DNA from: Paraspadella gotoi
Taxonomy: Eukaryota; Chaetognatha
DNA length: 64,000 bases
Assembly (NCBI GenBank): GCA_051294375.1
Contig: CM119265.1
Span: forward strand, 2,579,292-2,643,291
Direction of reading: 5' to 3'
Part shown: in pieces, positions 1-59,332 of the stretch
Layout of the letters: every line of letters begins with the position of its first letter
Position numbering within the stretch: position 1 is the stretch's first letter
Notes under the pieces: generated by a model
Databases searched by the model: none
Told to the model about the DNA's origin: nothing
Seen by the model: only the letters and a program-made list of their open reading frames with translations
Position numbers and translations under genes: made by a program

Positions 1-55
1 TCCTTCCCTTTCTTTTCTTTTCCTCTCTTTCCTCCCTTTCTTTTCTTTCCTCCAG

Positions 56-47039
<46,984 letters not shown>

Positions 47040-47640
47040 ATGGGGAAGAAGGAGAGGAAGATTAGAGGCTGGAAGTGGAAGAAAGAGGAAGATTAAAAGG
47101 GGGAGAAGGAGGAGGAGGAGCGGTGCCAAGCCGTCCGAGCACTGGACCAAAAAAGGGACGGCCTTGTTGAATATCTGCAGGAAGAGGAGGAAGATTAGAA
47201 TGGGAAGAAGGAGTGAGGAGAGAAAGATTAGAAGCCCGAAATGGGAGAAAGAGGAAGAATAAAAGGGGGAGAAGGAGGAGGTAGAGGAAGATTTGTGGCC
47301 GAAATTGGGAGAAAGAGGAAGATTAAAAGGGGAAGAAGGAGGAGGGAGAGGAAGATTAGAGGCCAAAAGTGGGAGAAAGAGGAAGATTAAAAGGGGAAGA
47401 AGGAGGAGGGAGAGGGAGATTAGAAACATGAAGACTGAAGAGGGAGAAAGAGGATGTTAAAGGAAGAGGATGTTAAAGGGGAAGACGGAGGAAAGGGGGA
47501 AGATTAGAGCGAGAGAAAGGGAGGATGAGGAGGATTAGAGGTTGGCAGAGGATGAAGTGGGACTGGGGAGGATTACATTTTGAGAGGGAGGAGAAAGAGG
47601 AAGATTAGAAAGAGGAAGAAAAAAGGGATAATGGAGGAAA
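47040..47640 (+). repeat. Purine-rich minisatellite in the 3' region
   Basis: Units of about 60 bp of type GGGAGAAAGAGGAAGATTAAAAGGGG, probably transcribed as 3' UTR. It includes the second copy of the last exon at 47118-47198. Confidence 0.9.
47118..47198 (+). pseudogene. Diverged second copy of the DNAH2 last-exon end
   Basis: GAGCGGTGCCAAGCCGTCCGAGCACTGGAC of 46957 recurs here and continues to GAGGAAGATTAG. AAAAAAGGGACGGCCTTGTTG replaces AAGAGGGGGACGGCCTTATTA. It is 161 bp downstream of the original and has no acceptor of its own. Confidence 0.9.
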
Positions 47641-48000
47641 GACAAAGAAAAAAGTAGAGTAAGACGAAAAGAAAGAAAGTGTCTTATAGCTTTATTTATA
47701 AATACAGAAAAATTTAATTATAAAAAATATAAAATATAACAGAAAACTAATAAAAAAAATTAATAAAGATAAAAAACAAAAAAAAACAAAAAATTCTAGT
47801 TAATTGCTTAGATTTAATTTACGTTGTCATTCAAGTCTGGATCAAGCAAGTAATGTCGATTCTAATAAGAATTCTAATTGTGTCTGTGATAAAAATGCAA
47901 ACATTTGAAGAAGTTAGAAATAGAACAATTTAAATGTTGCCTTTTTTGTTGTATTATTTTTAGCTTTTGAGTTCCTCGATTTCTTCTTTTTTTAAAATGT
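47641..48000. other. AT-rich 3' flank with possible poly(A) signal
   Basis: AATAAA at 47762-47767 is a plausible polyadenylation signal for DNAH2, about 720 bases after the stop. Nothing else seen. Confidence 0.4.
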
Positions 48001-48007
48001 TGGTGTA

Positions 48008-48078
48008 TAGAATCGAACTCGCAACTTTTAGACTTCACTGCTCAGTATTCTAATCACTTGTCGGCGCCGACAACGTCA
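48008..48078 (-). mobile_element. tRNA-like Pol III promoter sequence (SINE or tRNA pseudogene)
   Basis: Minus strand reads CGACAAGTGATTAGAATACT (A-box-like) and, about 30 bases later, GCGAGTTCGATTCTATACACC (good B box). No standard anticodon stem is clear. Confidence 0.5.
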
Positions 48079-48128
48079 TCGAATCGTACAACCTCTTTCT
48101 GAATATCGATGCTCGATGACGCATGGGA

Positions 48129-48508
48129 TGACGTCACGTCTGGTTCTTCCGTTGAGCTTATTGGTCGGCCATTTGGAATACTCGACGCTGATTGGTGGGA
48201 GTCGTTTGATTAAAAGTACAGCGTGTTATAGAAACGTGAGTGAAGCCCGCGCGATTTGAAAGGACGTCGCTGATTGGAGGAGAGAGACGATCGCTTTACC
48301 CGCTTTAAAAGGGAGATTCGGTTTGACCCCAATTTCGCGCTCTGATTGGTCGAAAGGGAAAGCTTCGTGAATCTTAAAACGAAAAGAGATTGGCTAGCGA
48401 TCACGGAGCTCCGATTCTGATTGGACGGTTTATTCAGTCATTCGTGAAGAGATGTGATTGGTCCGCCAAAGCTTGGGTAGACTCGTCTTTTGATTGGTTG
48501 ATATAATA
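48129..48508. promoter_or_regulatory. Array of eight inverted CCAAT boxes with CRE and TATA-like site
   Basis: Palindromic CRE TGACGTCA at 48129-48136. ATTGG (CCAAT on minus) starts at 48160, 48191, 48273, 48345, 48389, 48420, 48457 and 48493, most in the NF-Y-like context TGATTGG. ATATAATAG follows at 48501. It looks like a strong Pol II promoter, but I cannot see which transcript it drives; downstream is (GGGGAGGAGGAAGAGGAAAA)-type repeat. Confidence 0.6.
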
Positions 48509-48514
48509 GAATTT

Positions 48515-48840
48515 TGGGGAGGAGGAGGAGGAGGAAGAGGAGGAGAGACAGAAGGGATGTAGTAAAATCCTTTTCTATCGTCTGGATCTGTGGCTATTAT
48601 GAGGAAGGAGCTGGAAGGGGAGGATTAGAGAATGGAAAAAGGGGGAGGAGGCGGAGAAGAGGAAAAGGGGGAGGAGGGAGGAAGAGAAAAAGGGGGAGGA
48701 GGGAGGAAGAGGAAAAGGAGAGGAGGGAGGAAGAGGAAAAGGGGGAGGAGGAGGAAGAAGAAAAGGGGGAGGAGGAGGAAGAGGAAAAGGGGAGGAGGCA
48801 GAAGAGGAAAAGGGGGAGGAAGGAGGAAGAGGAAAATAAG
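48515..48840 (+). repeat. Purine-rich (GGGGGAGGAGGAAGAGGAAAA)n minisatellite
   Basis: About 10 units of 20-28 bp. It produces false Arg/Glu/Gly frames. Confidence 0.93.
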
Positions 48841-49500
48841 ATATAGGGTATAAAGGGGAAAAAGAAAAATTTAAAATAGGAATAGGACAGTTAAAAGAGA
48901 GAAAACTGGATGGATAGATAATATGGGTTTTTTCTGGTAAAATTGTATTTTTTATCAAATTCTAACGATAATAATTTTAATAATAACCAGTAAATTCTAT
49001 TCAAAATTTGGTTATTTAAAAATAAAAAAAGCCGGCTGAATAATTTGATAACAAATATTTAAATTATTTATTTAAAAATTTAGGAAAGAAAAAAGAGAAA
49101 AAGAAAAAAAAAAGAAAAAAGTCTTCAATTGATGATTGTTTTTCGTGTGGATAATATTTTATGTGTGATTTGTGAATTCATCACGAGAAGCGAGTAGGAT
49201 CCTTTGGAACTTGATTCATGGCCGGGTAATTCATGTCGTGAATTTTGATTCAGAACTGAGAGTCGAATGAGGATTCGTGAATCACAGGAGAATAGTTGAA
49301 ATGTGTGAATGGATAATGAAGAAAAATGAAACATCCAATTTCATTCTCTTTGAAATGAATTAAATGTATTTAAATGTTATATGCTATATGTTATGTGGAT
49401 TCCTTTCTCGTTCAACACTCGACGTCAATACATGTGGTCCTCAACCCGAAAACAAGGTTAGTCGACTAACGTCATTTGACGCGATTCTCAAAGACCGTGT
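48841..49500. other. AT-rich intergenic sequence
   Basis: No gene seen. 49165-49300 has several small near-palindromes around GAATTCA and GTGAATCAC. Confidence 0.5.
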
Positions 49501-49537
<37 letters not shown>

Positions 49538-49582
49538 GGGACGATGTTCCACCGTGATTCTCTTAGGAAGAGGAGGAGAGAG

Positions 49583-49646
<64 letters not shown>

Positions 49647-49927
49647 AGAAAATAAAATCAGATATAAAAAAAAAAAAAACGAGGGCGTCGGTTTTCATAT
49701 TTTTTTTCATTTTCAGGTAAAACGTGAGGTTTTTTTCAAATCAAAAGTGTCACCACTATTTCCATCTCTCAATGGGGCATCGAAATAAAGATGGAACGAG
49801 GAAGACGACGACGACGACGACGATGCCTTCACAGGACGTCAAAGAGGAAAGAGGAGGAGGAGGAGGAGGAAGAAGAAAACGGCCGGGGAGAAAGGGAGGA
49901 AAGACGAGGATATTATACGACACGAGC

Positions 49928-50023
<96 letters not shown>
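49928..50023 (+). repeat. (GA)n microsatellite
   Basis: About 48 GA units. Smaller GA tracts lie at 49506-49532 and 49584-49642. Confidence 0.95.
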
Positions 50024-50024
<1 letters not shown>

Positions 50025-50144
50025 TGAAGCCTCACAACATCTCGCGGTTTCACGACGACAGCGTGAAAACGAAAACAGAGAGCAAGAGAGAGAGAGAGAC
50101 ACACTGAATTGGTTCGTAACTAGGGACGTCGAGTGGCAACTGTC

Positions 50145-50194
50145 GTCGTCATGGTAACGGCGTTTAAAGACGTCGGTTGGTTTTCCATGGTAAC
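50145..50194. promoter_or_regulatory. Pair of RFX X-box motifs
   Basis: GTCGTCATGGTAAC (50145-50158) matches the X-box consensus GTHNYYATRRNAAC at every position. TTTTCCATGGTAAC (50181-50194) matches at 13 of 14. RFX factors drive ciliary genes. The start of a transcript may lie nearby; a strong donor-like CG|GTGAGTACAG sits at 51220, but no coding exon was identified. Confidence 0.55.
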
Positions 50195-50465
50195 GACGAA
50201 CGAGTTATTTTTTTTTTCGGCTCTCTTATGTCACCATGTGTCAACGTCGACTCTGCGTTTTTTATTAATCTTCCTCACGAATTTTTATAAATATTCTATT
50301 TGCTATCGATTTTAGTCTTATTTTCGAAGCAACGATGATCTATATGAATTGGAAAACAACAAACATTCCTTGGCAACAAATTAAAAAAAAAAAAAAAAAA
50401 AAAAAACAAACCAAAAACCGACGAAGGTTGTTCTAACATTTTCAGCACATGGACGGGCTCTCTTT

Positions 50466-50865
50466 TTCCAGAGCGTCCAATTTCTGTTCCTTTATCCCGG
50501 ATATTTAATGTAAACATATTCTAAATTTATTACAAAATATTTCACGCTTATCACTAACCCTAATCTAGTCCCTTCACCTAATTTTAAACCCTAACCCTAA
50601 ACTGTTACCCTTAATTTTTAACCCTGACCCGGTATTAACTAATAAACTCTGCCGTTGTTACGATCAAAACAAACGTTTTCCTAACCCTGACCCTTAAACC
50701 TAAACCCTAATCACTAACCCTCATTGCTAACCTAATCCCTAACTTTAATCCTTAATCCCTTACCTAATACTTAACTCTAACCTTTAGCCTACTTTTTAAC
50801 TTGAAAAAATAAGTTAATTTAAAATTTAAAGTGAAATGGGGCCTTCTGGTAAAATAAAGCCGTTG
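50466..50865. mobile_element. CCAGA-ended repeat element with CCCTAA-like interior
   Basis: Left TTTTTCCAGAGCGTCC, right GGGGCCTTCTGGTAAA, imperfect inverted ends. The interior has many CTAACCCTAA-like words. Same family as 10999 and 12019. Confidence 0.6.
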
Positions 50866-50987
50866 GTTTGTTTGTTTGTTTGTCTTTTGCTTATTTGTGT
50901 TTGATCCCTTCATTGTTTTTCTCTCTTCTTGTCTAGACGCGTCTGTCCACTTATCTATATCCAAAGAGAGACCGGTTATTACAAGCG

Positions 50988-51037
<50 letters not shown>

Positions 51038-51557
51038 GAGAAAAAAAAAGTCACTGGAAACCAATTAAATCGATCGCCCAAGAATATTCATTTTTTTTTT
51101 TCACTTAATCACTTTGTTTCATCATCGCTTCATCAATATTCATTAAGATCTTTTGTTTTTTTCCTACTTCTTCTCTGGATTAATTTTCCCGAGAGAAAAA
51201 CGTAGAGCGCCTCTAACGGTGAGTACAGAAGACAAAAAAAAAAAAAAACTGCTGATCGGAAAACAAAAGGGATCGATTCACTTTTATTGCGAGAAACGAA
51301 CAATTTTAAATGGAAGACGCTGAGTGTAAAGATTTCGATCGGCGTTCCTCGTTACGCTTCGAACGTTTAAAATTGCAGAGTTGCGGAAAAAAAAGCTTAA
51401 AGATAGTAAATAGCTGAACGATTCTAATGATTAATGGTCTTTACAAAATGGTACAAAATTAACTAAACAATTTATATTTATAGCCACGATACTCATTTTA
51501 TCGAGACTAAATTTTAAACTACAAATTTGTCTATTCACGTTAAGATTATTTTTAAAC

Positions 51558-51611
<54 letters not shown>

Positions 51612-51939
51612 ACTGTCATTGCGAGTCTTGAAGTTTTTGTTTTTTTCATCCAATATTACTTGTTGATTGAATTGATTCAATTTCTATTCTTAAACTGGTT
51701 TCATAATCACGTCACAACGTTTTTAACAGTCTGTAGCTCTTTAAATCTTTTTAGTAATTTTTGATTAATTTTTTCCTTTTTTTAGTATCACGTACTAACA
51801 ATTTGAAATTCTGTACATAGTTCTTAAAATTTTGGATTTTCACGTTTTAAAAATTAATTTTTTACCATTAACTTAGTTTTCGTAAACGAAATGACCTCAT
51901 GGGCCACAGTAAATTGCGCCCCGGTTTAGTCTATTTCAT

Positions 51940-52044
<105 letters not shown>

Positions 52045-52173
52045 GCATCGACGAAAGAGTTGGGCGTCGCCTCGTGCCGTTCTTGGAGGCGCCGTGGACA
52101 ACCGGACGCGCGGATCAAGATATTTCATTTATTTTTGTTATATGATGCATTGATTGAAAGAAAGAAAGAAAAA

Positions 52174-52217
<44 letters not shown>

Positions 52218-52507
52218 GACAGAGAAAATTGAACCTATGATTGTTTTAATCCAAAATAAACATTGTCGGCGTGGTTTTTATAATTTACGATACAATTTTG
52301 ACTCTAACAATAATGAACATTAATGTGAAATGTGAAAAAAATTCATAAATTAAGCAAAAAATTAATTAGTGGATGGAAATTTCAAATATCAGATCAATAA
52401 ATATAAAAATGGTAATGAATGGGCTTAACGAATAAAATTTTGAGACTTAGAAAACTAACGAACAAAAAGAGGAAAATCAATAAAGAAATGCATAGGAGAA
52501 AAAGAGA

Positions 52508-52548
<41 letters not shown>

Positions 52549-52673
52549 CGACACTGGAACGGCGGCCAAGGAAGAGAGAGAGAGAGGGCGTCTCTCCTTA
52601 AACGTAAATCGATTCCAGTCTTTCGCTTCTTTGCATAATTCATTAATTGTTTTTCCATCGTCGTCTTGGTCTT

Positions 52674-52764
52674 GATTGTCGCCGTGGTCCGTGGTTGAAG
52701 CCGTGGTGGTCCGTGGTTGAAGCCGTGGTGGTCCGTGGTNNNNNNNNNNNNNNNNNNNNNNNNN
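52674..52764. repeat. GTGGTCCGTGGTTGAAGCC repeat ending in a 25-N gap
   Basis: Three 21-25 bp units before N at 52740-52764. The same unit occurs at the centre of the palindrome (55206-55240), suggesting a misjoin around this repeat. Confidence 0.7.
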
Positions 52765-53810
52765 CTTTTTATATTATTCGTATAAATTTTTTAAATAAGT
52801 TAAGTAAAAATATGCCTGGTCTTCTATTTTTGGTTTCTTTTTCCGTGTGATCGTTTTTTCTCTTGTATTTCCATATATTTGATAGTTTTGTTGAAATGGT
52901 ACAAATCTCCATATACCTTTTTAATCTACCATTTAATCCAAAAGAGTAAAAAGAATTGAAAATTTTCTTTCCAATATGCTTCCCTTTCTAGTCTTAATTA
53001 TTTTGATTTATTATATTATTCATTGGTCTAATTTTTTCTATTGGTATAATTCTTAAGTTTTCTAGACATGATTTTCATTGTTAAAATGTGGATGGATAAT
53101 TGAGACTTTTTTCCTGACCTATAGAATGTTTATGACCGTTAAACCTTATTCTTAAACTATTTTTGTTTTCCTATATATTGCATTGAACATATATGACATT
53201 ATATTAAATATATTATATTTTCTGTATTACAATTTAAAATATTTGAGCCATTTAATATGGAAAATATGTACATTTGTTTGATTAGATTAAAAAAATACAT
53301 TCTTGAATAAAGGGGAACAAGTGCCGCCACCTACTTTTGGTTGCACTTTTGTATATTTTGAATTAAAGCCATAGTGTTAACAAGAAGAAGTATGATATAT
53401 TTTTATGAAAATATTATTATAATATTATTCATATTTTGATTTCAGTAATATTGAAAAAAGGAAAATACCATTAAGATAAAATCGGGGAACATTTCCATGC
53501 TCCGCCAGCATTAATAATCAAGGTACTAATATTATATGAAAAATTTTCAAATTCTTGTTTCACTATTTTTCATTTTTCTATTTAATATTTTAATATTTTT
53601 ATGAGGATTTAGTATTAATCTATATTATTTATTCAAAATATATTGCTTTCTTTTTTAAAAAATGTTTTATTTATCTAATAATACAATTGGGAAGGGGGAA
53701 GTCAGTGTTGTCTCAGGGAAATAGAGGGAAGCATCTATACAACACAAGGTTAGATTACTATCTGTCCTAGTTTTCTAATAGATATCACACATCATTCTGT
53801 TAGAAAGTCC
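52765..53810. other. AT-rich sequence, nothing recognised
   Basis: No frame, RNA gene or repeat structure that I can support. Confidence 0.5.
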
Positions 53811-56636
53811 TATATTTTTTTTGCCACGTAGAATATTTTTTAAAATTCGCGATTAAATTCGTGGAAATTCTTCCACAAATTTACTTTGTTAGTTTGTATC
53901 ATAACAATATCAATATAATAATAACAATATCATAACATTAAGCATTTTCACCATGTGCATTGTGCAATGTGCAATGAACATCAGTGGAAATGTCCAAACT
54001 TGTATGAATTATTCAGATGAGTAGAACCAATGAAATGATGGCCTAAACCATTGAAGTTTTGGGTCTAACGACTCTCGACGTTTTGCATAACGAAGCCATA
54101 GGAGTGGCTAACATGTTATATGGACGACGATGACGAAGACGACGACGATGAAGATGTCACAATATAAATACACTCTTGTGAAAAAAAAAATCTCACCAGT
54201 TTATAACATTCAATTTGAGTCGAGGTATAATTGTATCGTTTTCTTTCTTTTCCTTGTTATCAAGATTATTGAGATTAGGAGATGAGGCGCTGTATAAAAT
54301 TATTTTTAAAAATTTTATAAGCTTCAGAATCATTGACCTGTCATTCATTATGTTTTTTAATAATTATCATTGATTATTATTAATTATTATTTAGGAACTG
54401 GGTCAAACCAGTTGTCCAGCTATCCCTCCGGATGTCCAGTCTAATTTATTTTTTTATTTTTAATCTTATACAAGGAACGCAAAATATTTTTTTTAAAAAT
54501 ACAAATATATTGGGTGATTTTTTTGTGAATGACTGTATATCTTGCGACTGTATATGGTTGTAGCCGTGGTGATTAAGGCGTAGTGAAAGTTACAATACGA
54601 AAATTCTAAAAGTCAATTATGAACAACAACCATCAGTGAACATTAATTTGTAAAAAAAATAATTTTATGTTTTTTAATTTTCGCAGTAGGCTATATTTAT
54701 ATATAGTACTATCCTTATAAAATCGAAAAATTTCAAAATAGGCTTTTCTTAATTTTGATTGCAGATTTGAATTTCTCGTCAAAAGTTGATAAAAGAAAAT
54801 ATAAATCATTTTTTAAAAATTCTTTCATTAAGTGGGTTAAAAAATTAAAAAAACTATATTTAATATATAAAAAGTTAATTTTCAGCTTAAAATATAGCTT
54901 TTTTTAATTTTGACCCACTTAATGAAGGAATTTTTCAAAAAGAGTTATATTTCTTTTATCAACTTTTTATGACGAATCCAAATCTGTAAAAAAATCTTGG
55001 AAAAAACTATTTTGAAATTTTAACATTTATTGGTTTAGTACTAGTATAAATATGGCCTACAGCGTAAATTGTAAAATTTATTATAATTTTTTTTATATAA
55101 ATGTTCATAAGTATAATGTTGTTCGTTCCTCACTTTTAGAATTTTAATTAAAGTTAAACTTAGGAATTTTACTACGCCTTAGTGGTGATACACCACGGCT
55201 ACAAGTGGTGGTCCGTGGTTGAAGCCGTGGTGGTCCGTGGTTGTAGCCGTGGTGTATCACCACTAAGGCGTAGTAAAATTCCTAAGTTTAACTTTAATTA
55301 AATTCTAAAGTGAGGAACGAACAACATTATACTTATGAACATTTATATATAAATTTTATAATAAATTTTACAATTTACGCTGTAGGCCATATTTATACTA
55401 GTACTAAACCAATAAATGTTAAAATTTCAAAATAGTTTTTTCCAAGATTTTTTTTACAGATTTGGATTCGTCATAAAAAGTTGATAAAAAGAAATATAAC
55501 TCTTTTTGAAAAATTCCTTCATTAAGTGGGTCAAAAATTAAAAAAAGCTATATTAAAGCTGAAAATTAACTTTTTATATATTAAATATAGTTTTTTTAAT
55601 TTTTTAACCCACTTAATGAAAGAATTTTTAAAAAATGATTTATATTTTCTTTTATCAACTTTTGACGAGAAATTCAAATCTGCAATCAAAATTAAGAAAA
55701 GCCTATTTTGAAATTTTTCGATTTTATAAGGATAGTACTATATATAATATAGCCTACTGCGAAAATTAAAAACAAATAAAATTATTTTTTTACAAATTAT
55801 GTTCACTGATGGTATGTTGTTCATAATTGACTTTTAGAATTTTCGTATGTAACTTTCACTACGCCTTAATCACCACGGCTACAACCATATACAGTCGCAA
55901 GATATACAGTCATTCACAAAAAAATCACCCAAATATATTTGTATTTTTTAAAAAAATATTTTGCGTTCCTTGTTATAGATTAAAATAAAAAAAATAAATT
56001 AGACTGGACATCCGGAGGGATAGCTGGACAACTGGTTTGACCCAGTTCCCTAAATAATAATTAATAATAATCAATGATAATTATTAAAAAACATAATGAA
56101 TGACAGGTCAATGATTCTGAAGCTTATAAAATTTTTAAAAATAATTTTATACAGCGCCTCATCTCCTAATCTCAATAATCTTGATAACAAGGAAAAGAAA
56201 GAAAACGATACAATTATACCTCGACTCAAATTGAATGTTATAAACTGTGAGATTTTTTTTTTCACAAGAGTGTATTTATATTGTGAAACTCTTCATCGTC
56301 GTCGTCTTCGTCATCGTCGTCCATTAAACATGTTAGCCACTCCTATGGCTTTCGTTATGCAAAAACGTCAGAGAGTCGTTAGACGCCAAAACTTCAATGG
56401 TTTAGGCCATCATTTCATTGGTTTACCTCATCTGAATAATTCATACAAGTTGGGACATTTCACCTGATGTTCATTGCACATTGCACAATGCACATGGTGA
56501 AAATGCTTAATGTTATGATATTGTTATTATTATATTGATATTGTTAGGATACAAACTAACAAAGTAAATTGTGGAAGAATTTCCACGAATTTAATCGCGA
56601 ATTTTAAAAAATATTCTACGTGGCAAAAAAAATATA
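53811..56636. repeat. 2.8-kb near-perfect palindrome
   Basis: Left arm 53811-55205 and right arm 55240-56636 are inverted copies with few differences; the centre is GTGGTGGTCCGTGG-type repeat. The outer limit is at TATATTTTTTTT / AAAAAAAATATA. Each arm contains the fold-back element (54558-55204 and 55241-55884). Confidence 0.85.
54558..55204. mobile_element. Fold-back MITE of about 647 bp
   Basis: Starts TTGTAGCCGTGGTGATTAAG and ends ACCACGGCTACAA, with inverted GGCGTAGT and internal inverted words (CATTAAGTGGGT / ACCCACTTAATG). No coding capacity. An inverted copy lies at 55241-55884 within the palindrome. Confidence 0.65.
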
Positions 56637-56722
56637 CGTAATAAATAGAATATACGTACTGATATATACTATTCTCTATTACGCCAACCCAAAGCCACCC
56701 GTGTGATGGCTGCTTTCCCAGA

Positions 56723-57301
56723 GTGCTCTCTCACTTCCTCCCAGTGATCTCTCACTTCCTCCCAGTGCTCTCTCACTTCCTTACAGTGCTCGTCGTCGTA
56801 ATTATCATCGTCTTTGTCGTCTTCGTCATCATCATAATTATTTTTTTCGTCGTCGTCGTCATCGTCATCATAGTCTTCGTTATCGTTTCCATCGTTGTCA
56901 TCATTATCAACATTATCGTCGTCGTCGGCATCATTCTTTTCGTCGTCATCTTCGTCATCGTAGTCGTCGTCGTGATCAACATTATTATGGGCGTTGTCGT
57001 TGTTGTTGTTGTTCTGGTTGTCGCTATTTTTTTGATGTTGTTCTTATACTTTTCAGTTTCCAAAACTAAAAGCCCTGACGTTGAGTCGGCGATTCTCTTC
57101 CACATTCAAGTCATGAATTTAAATCCTAACAACTCGACCAATATCTTGGGAAATGAGGAAGGAGTGAGAAAAGAGGGAGGAGGAAGAGGAGGTGGAGGAG
57201 GAGGAGGAGGAAGAGGAGCGTCGTCGATGTTTGATTTGGTTCGAGTTTTAATGAGAAGAACAAACGAACGATTTTTTTATGAGAGGAAGTCAACAAGGTT
57301 G

Positions 57302-57336
<35 letters not shown>
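56723..57336 (+). other. (TCG/TCA)n region and candidate exon-like segment
   Basis: 56790-57030 is degenerate (GTC/ATC) trinucleotide repeat. After CTTTTCAG at 57047-57054, the frame VSKTKSPDVESAILFHIQVM NLNPNNSTNIL is open and recurs in the two duplicate blocks, but it runs into GGAGGA and GA repeats. Family unknown; weak evidence for coding. Confidence 0.25.
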
Positions 57337-57430
57337 NNNNNNNNNNNNNNNNNNNNNNNNNNNNNNNNNNNNNNNNNNNNNNNNNNNNNNNNNNNNNNNN
57401 NNNNNNNNNNNNNNNNNNNNNNNNNNNNNN
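57337..57430. other. Assembly gap (94 N) inside (GA)n
   Basis: Flanked on both sides by AGAGAG repeat. Confidence 0.95.
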
Positions 57431-57465
<35 letters not shown>

Positions 57466-57982
57466 AATTAAATTTTAAATTTCTGTCTTGGCCTAAAACG
57501 TTATGTATAACATACATACATACAAAAATCTCTTGCTAAGAAGTTGGTAATTTAACTTAGTTTTTTGGGTTTTTTCTTTAAATATTTGGTTGCTAACAAA
57601 TGCTAACAACTTTTGCCAATTGTCCATAATTAAGTTTTAAAGGAAGAATTTTTTTTTTAATCTAAAGGTTCGTGACCTCTTGAACCACCGAGCTAAATTG
57701 TTATACTATTTATTAAAATTAAAAGTAAAAATTTAAAACTCCCAAATCTTTTTCTCGAGACCAACAAATTATTCGCCATTTGCAAAAATAAAAAAAAAAC
57801 ATCGTGGTCGATGATCCCTCGAAATTTGGTCCGCTTTAAGTTTCAGGTATCGTAAAATAATAAATCGTCAAATAAAACTAAATTGTTTTGAATTAAAACG
57901 ATAATATATAATTAGTATATAAATAAATAAAGAATCAAGAATTAAAAATGTTTTAAAAGAGAAATCGTACGTATAATTTTTT

Positions 57983-57992
57983 NNNNNNNNNN
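57983..57992. other. Assembly gap (10 N)
   Basis: Separates unique AT-rich DNA from a further copy of sequence seen at 55858 onward. Confidence 0.9.
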
Positions 57993-59307
57993 CACTACGC
58001 CTTAATCACCACGGCTACAACCATATACAGTCGCAAGATATACAGTCATTCACAAAAAAATCACCCAATATATTTGTATTTTTTAAAAAAATATTTTGCG
58101 TTCCTTGTATAAGATTAAAAATAAAAAAATAAATTAGACTGGACATCCGGAGGGATAGCTGGACAACTGGTTTGACCCAGTTCCCTAAATAATAATTAAT
58201 AATAATCAATGATAATTATTAAAAAACATAATGAATGACAGGTCAATGATTCTGAAGCTTATAAAATTTTTAAAAATAATTTTATACAGCGCCTCATCTC
58301 CTAATCTCAATAATCTTGATAACAAGGAAAAGAAAGAAAACGATACAATTATACCTCGACTCAAATTGAATGTTATAAACTGGTGAGATTTTTTTTTTCA
58401 CAAGAGTGTATTTATATTGTGAACATCTTCATCGTCGTCGTCTTCGTCATCGTCGTCCATTAAACATGTTAGCCACTCCTATGGCTTCGTTATGCAAAAA
58501 CGTCAAGAGTCGTTAGACGCCAAAACTTCAATGGTTTAGGCCATCATTTCATTGGTTCTACCTCATCTGAATAATTCATACAAGTTTGGACATTTCCACT
58601 GATGTTCATTGCACATTGCACAATGCACATGGTGAAAATGCTTAATGTTATGATATTGTTATTATTATATTGATATTGTTATGATACAAACTAACAAAGT
58701 AAATTTGTGGAAGAATTTCCACGAATTTAATCGCGAATTTTAAAAAATATTCTACGTGGCAAAAAAAATATACGTAATAAATAGAATATACGTACTGATA
58801 TATACTATTCCTACTATGTACGCCAACCCAAAAGCCACCGTGTGATGGCTGCTTTCCCGGCACAGAGCTCTCCCACTTCTCCCAGTGATCTCTCACTTTC
58901 CTCCAGTGCTCTCTCACTTCCCTTACAGTGCTCGTCGTCTAATTATCATCGTCTTGTCGTCTTCGTCATCATCATAATTATTTTTTTCGTCGTCGTCGCA
59001 TCGTCATCAATAGTCTTCGTTATCGTTTCCATCGTTGTCATCATATCACATTATCGTCGTCGTCGCATCATTCTTTTCGTCTCATCTTCGTCATCGTAGT
59101 CGTCGTCGTGATGCAACATTATTATGGGCGTTTGTCGTTGTTGTTGTGTGTTCTGGTTGTCGCTATTTTTTTTGATGTTGTTCTTATACTTTTCAGTTTC
59201 CAAAACTAAAAGCCCTGACGTTGAGTCGGCGATTCTCTTCCACATTCAAGTCATGAAATTTAAATCCTAACAACTCGACCAATATCTTGGGAAATGAGGA
59301 AGTGAGT
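57993..59307 (+). repeat. Duplicate of 55858-57160, copy 2
   Basis: Same order and orientation as the palindrome's right arm and its flank, with scattered indels. Ends at 25 N (59308-59332). Confidence 0.85.
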
Positions 59308-59332
59308 NNNNNNNNNNNNNNNNNNNNNNNNN

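Noticed and set aside
52045-52120. GC-rich segment after (CT)n as a coding exon
   Set aside because: No AG acceptor directly after the tract except a weak AAAG, and none of the frames resembles a known protein.
56723-57478. A 251-codon Val/Ile-rich plus-strand frame resembling a membrane protein
   Set aside because: The hydrophobic run comes from (GTC/ATC)n repeat and the end from (GA)n and N; the duplicate copies do not keep the frame.
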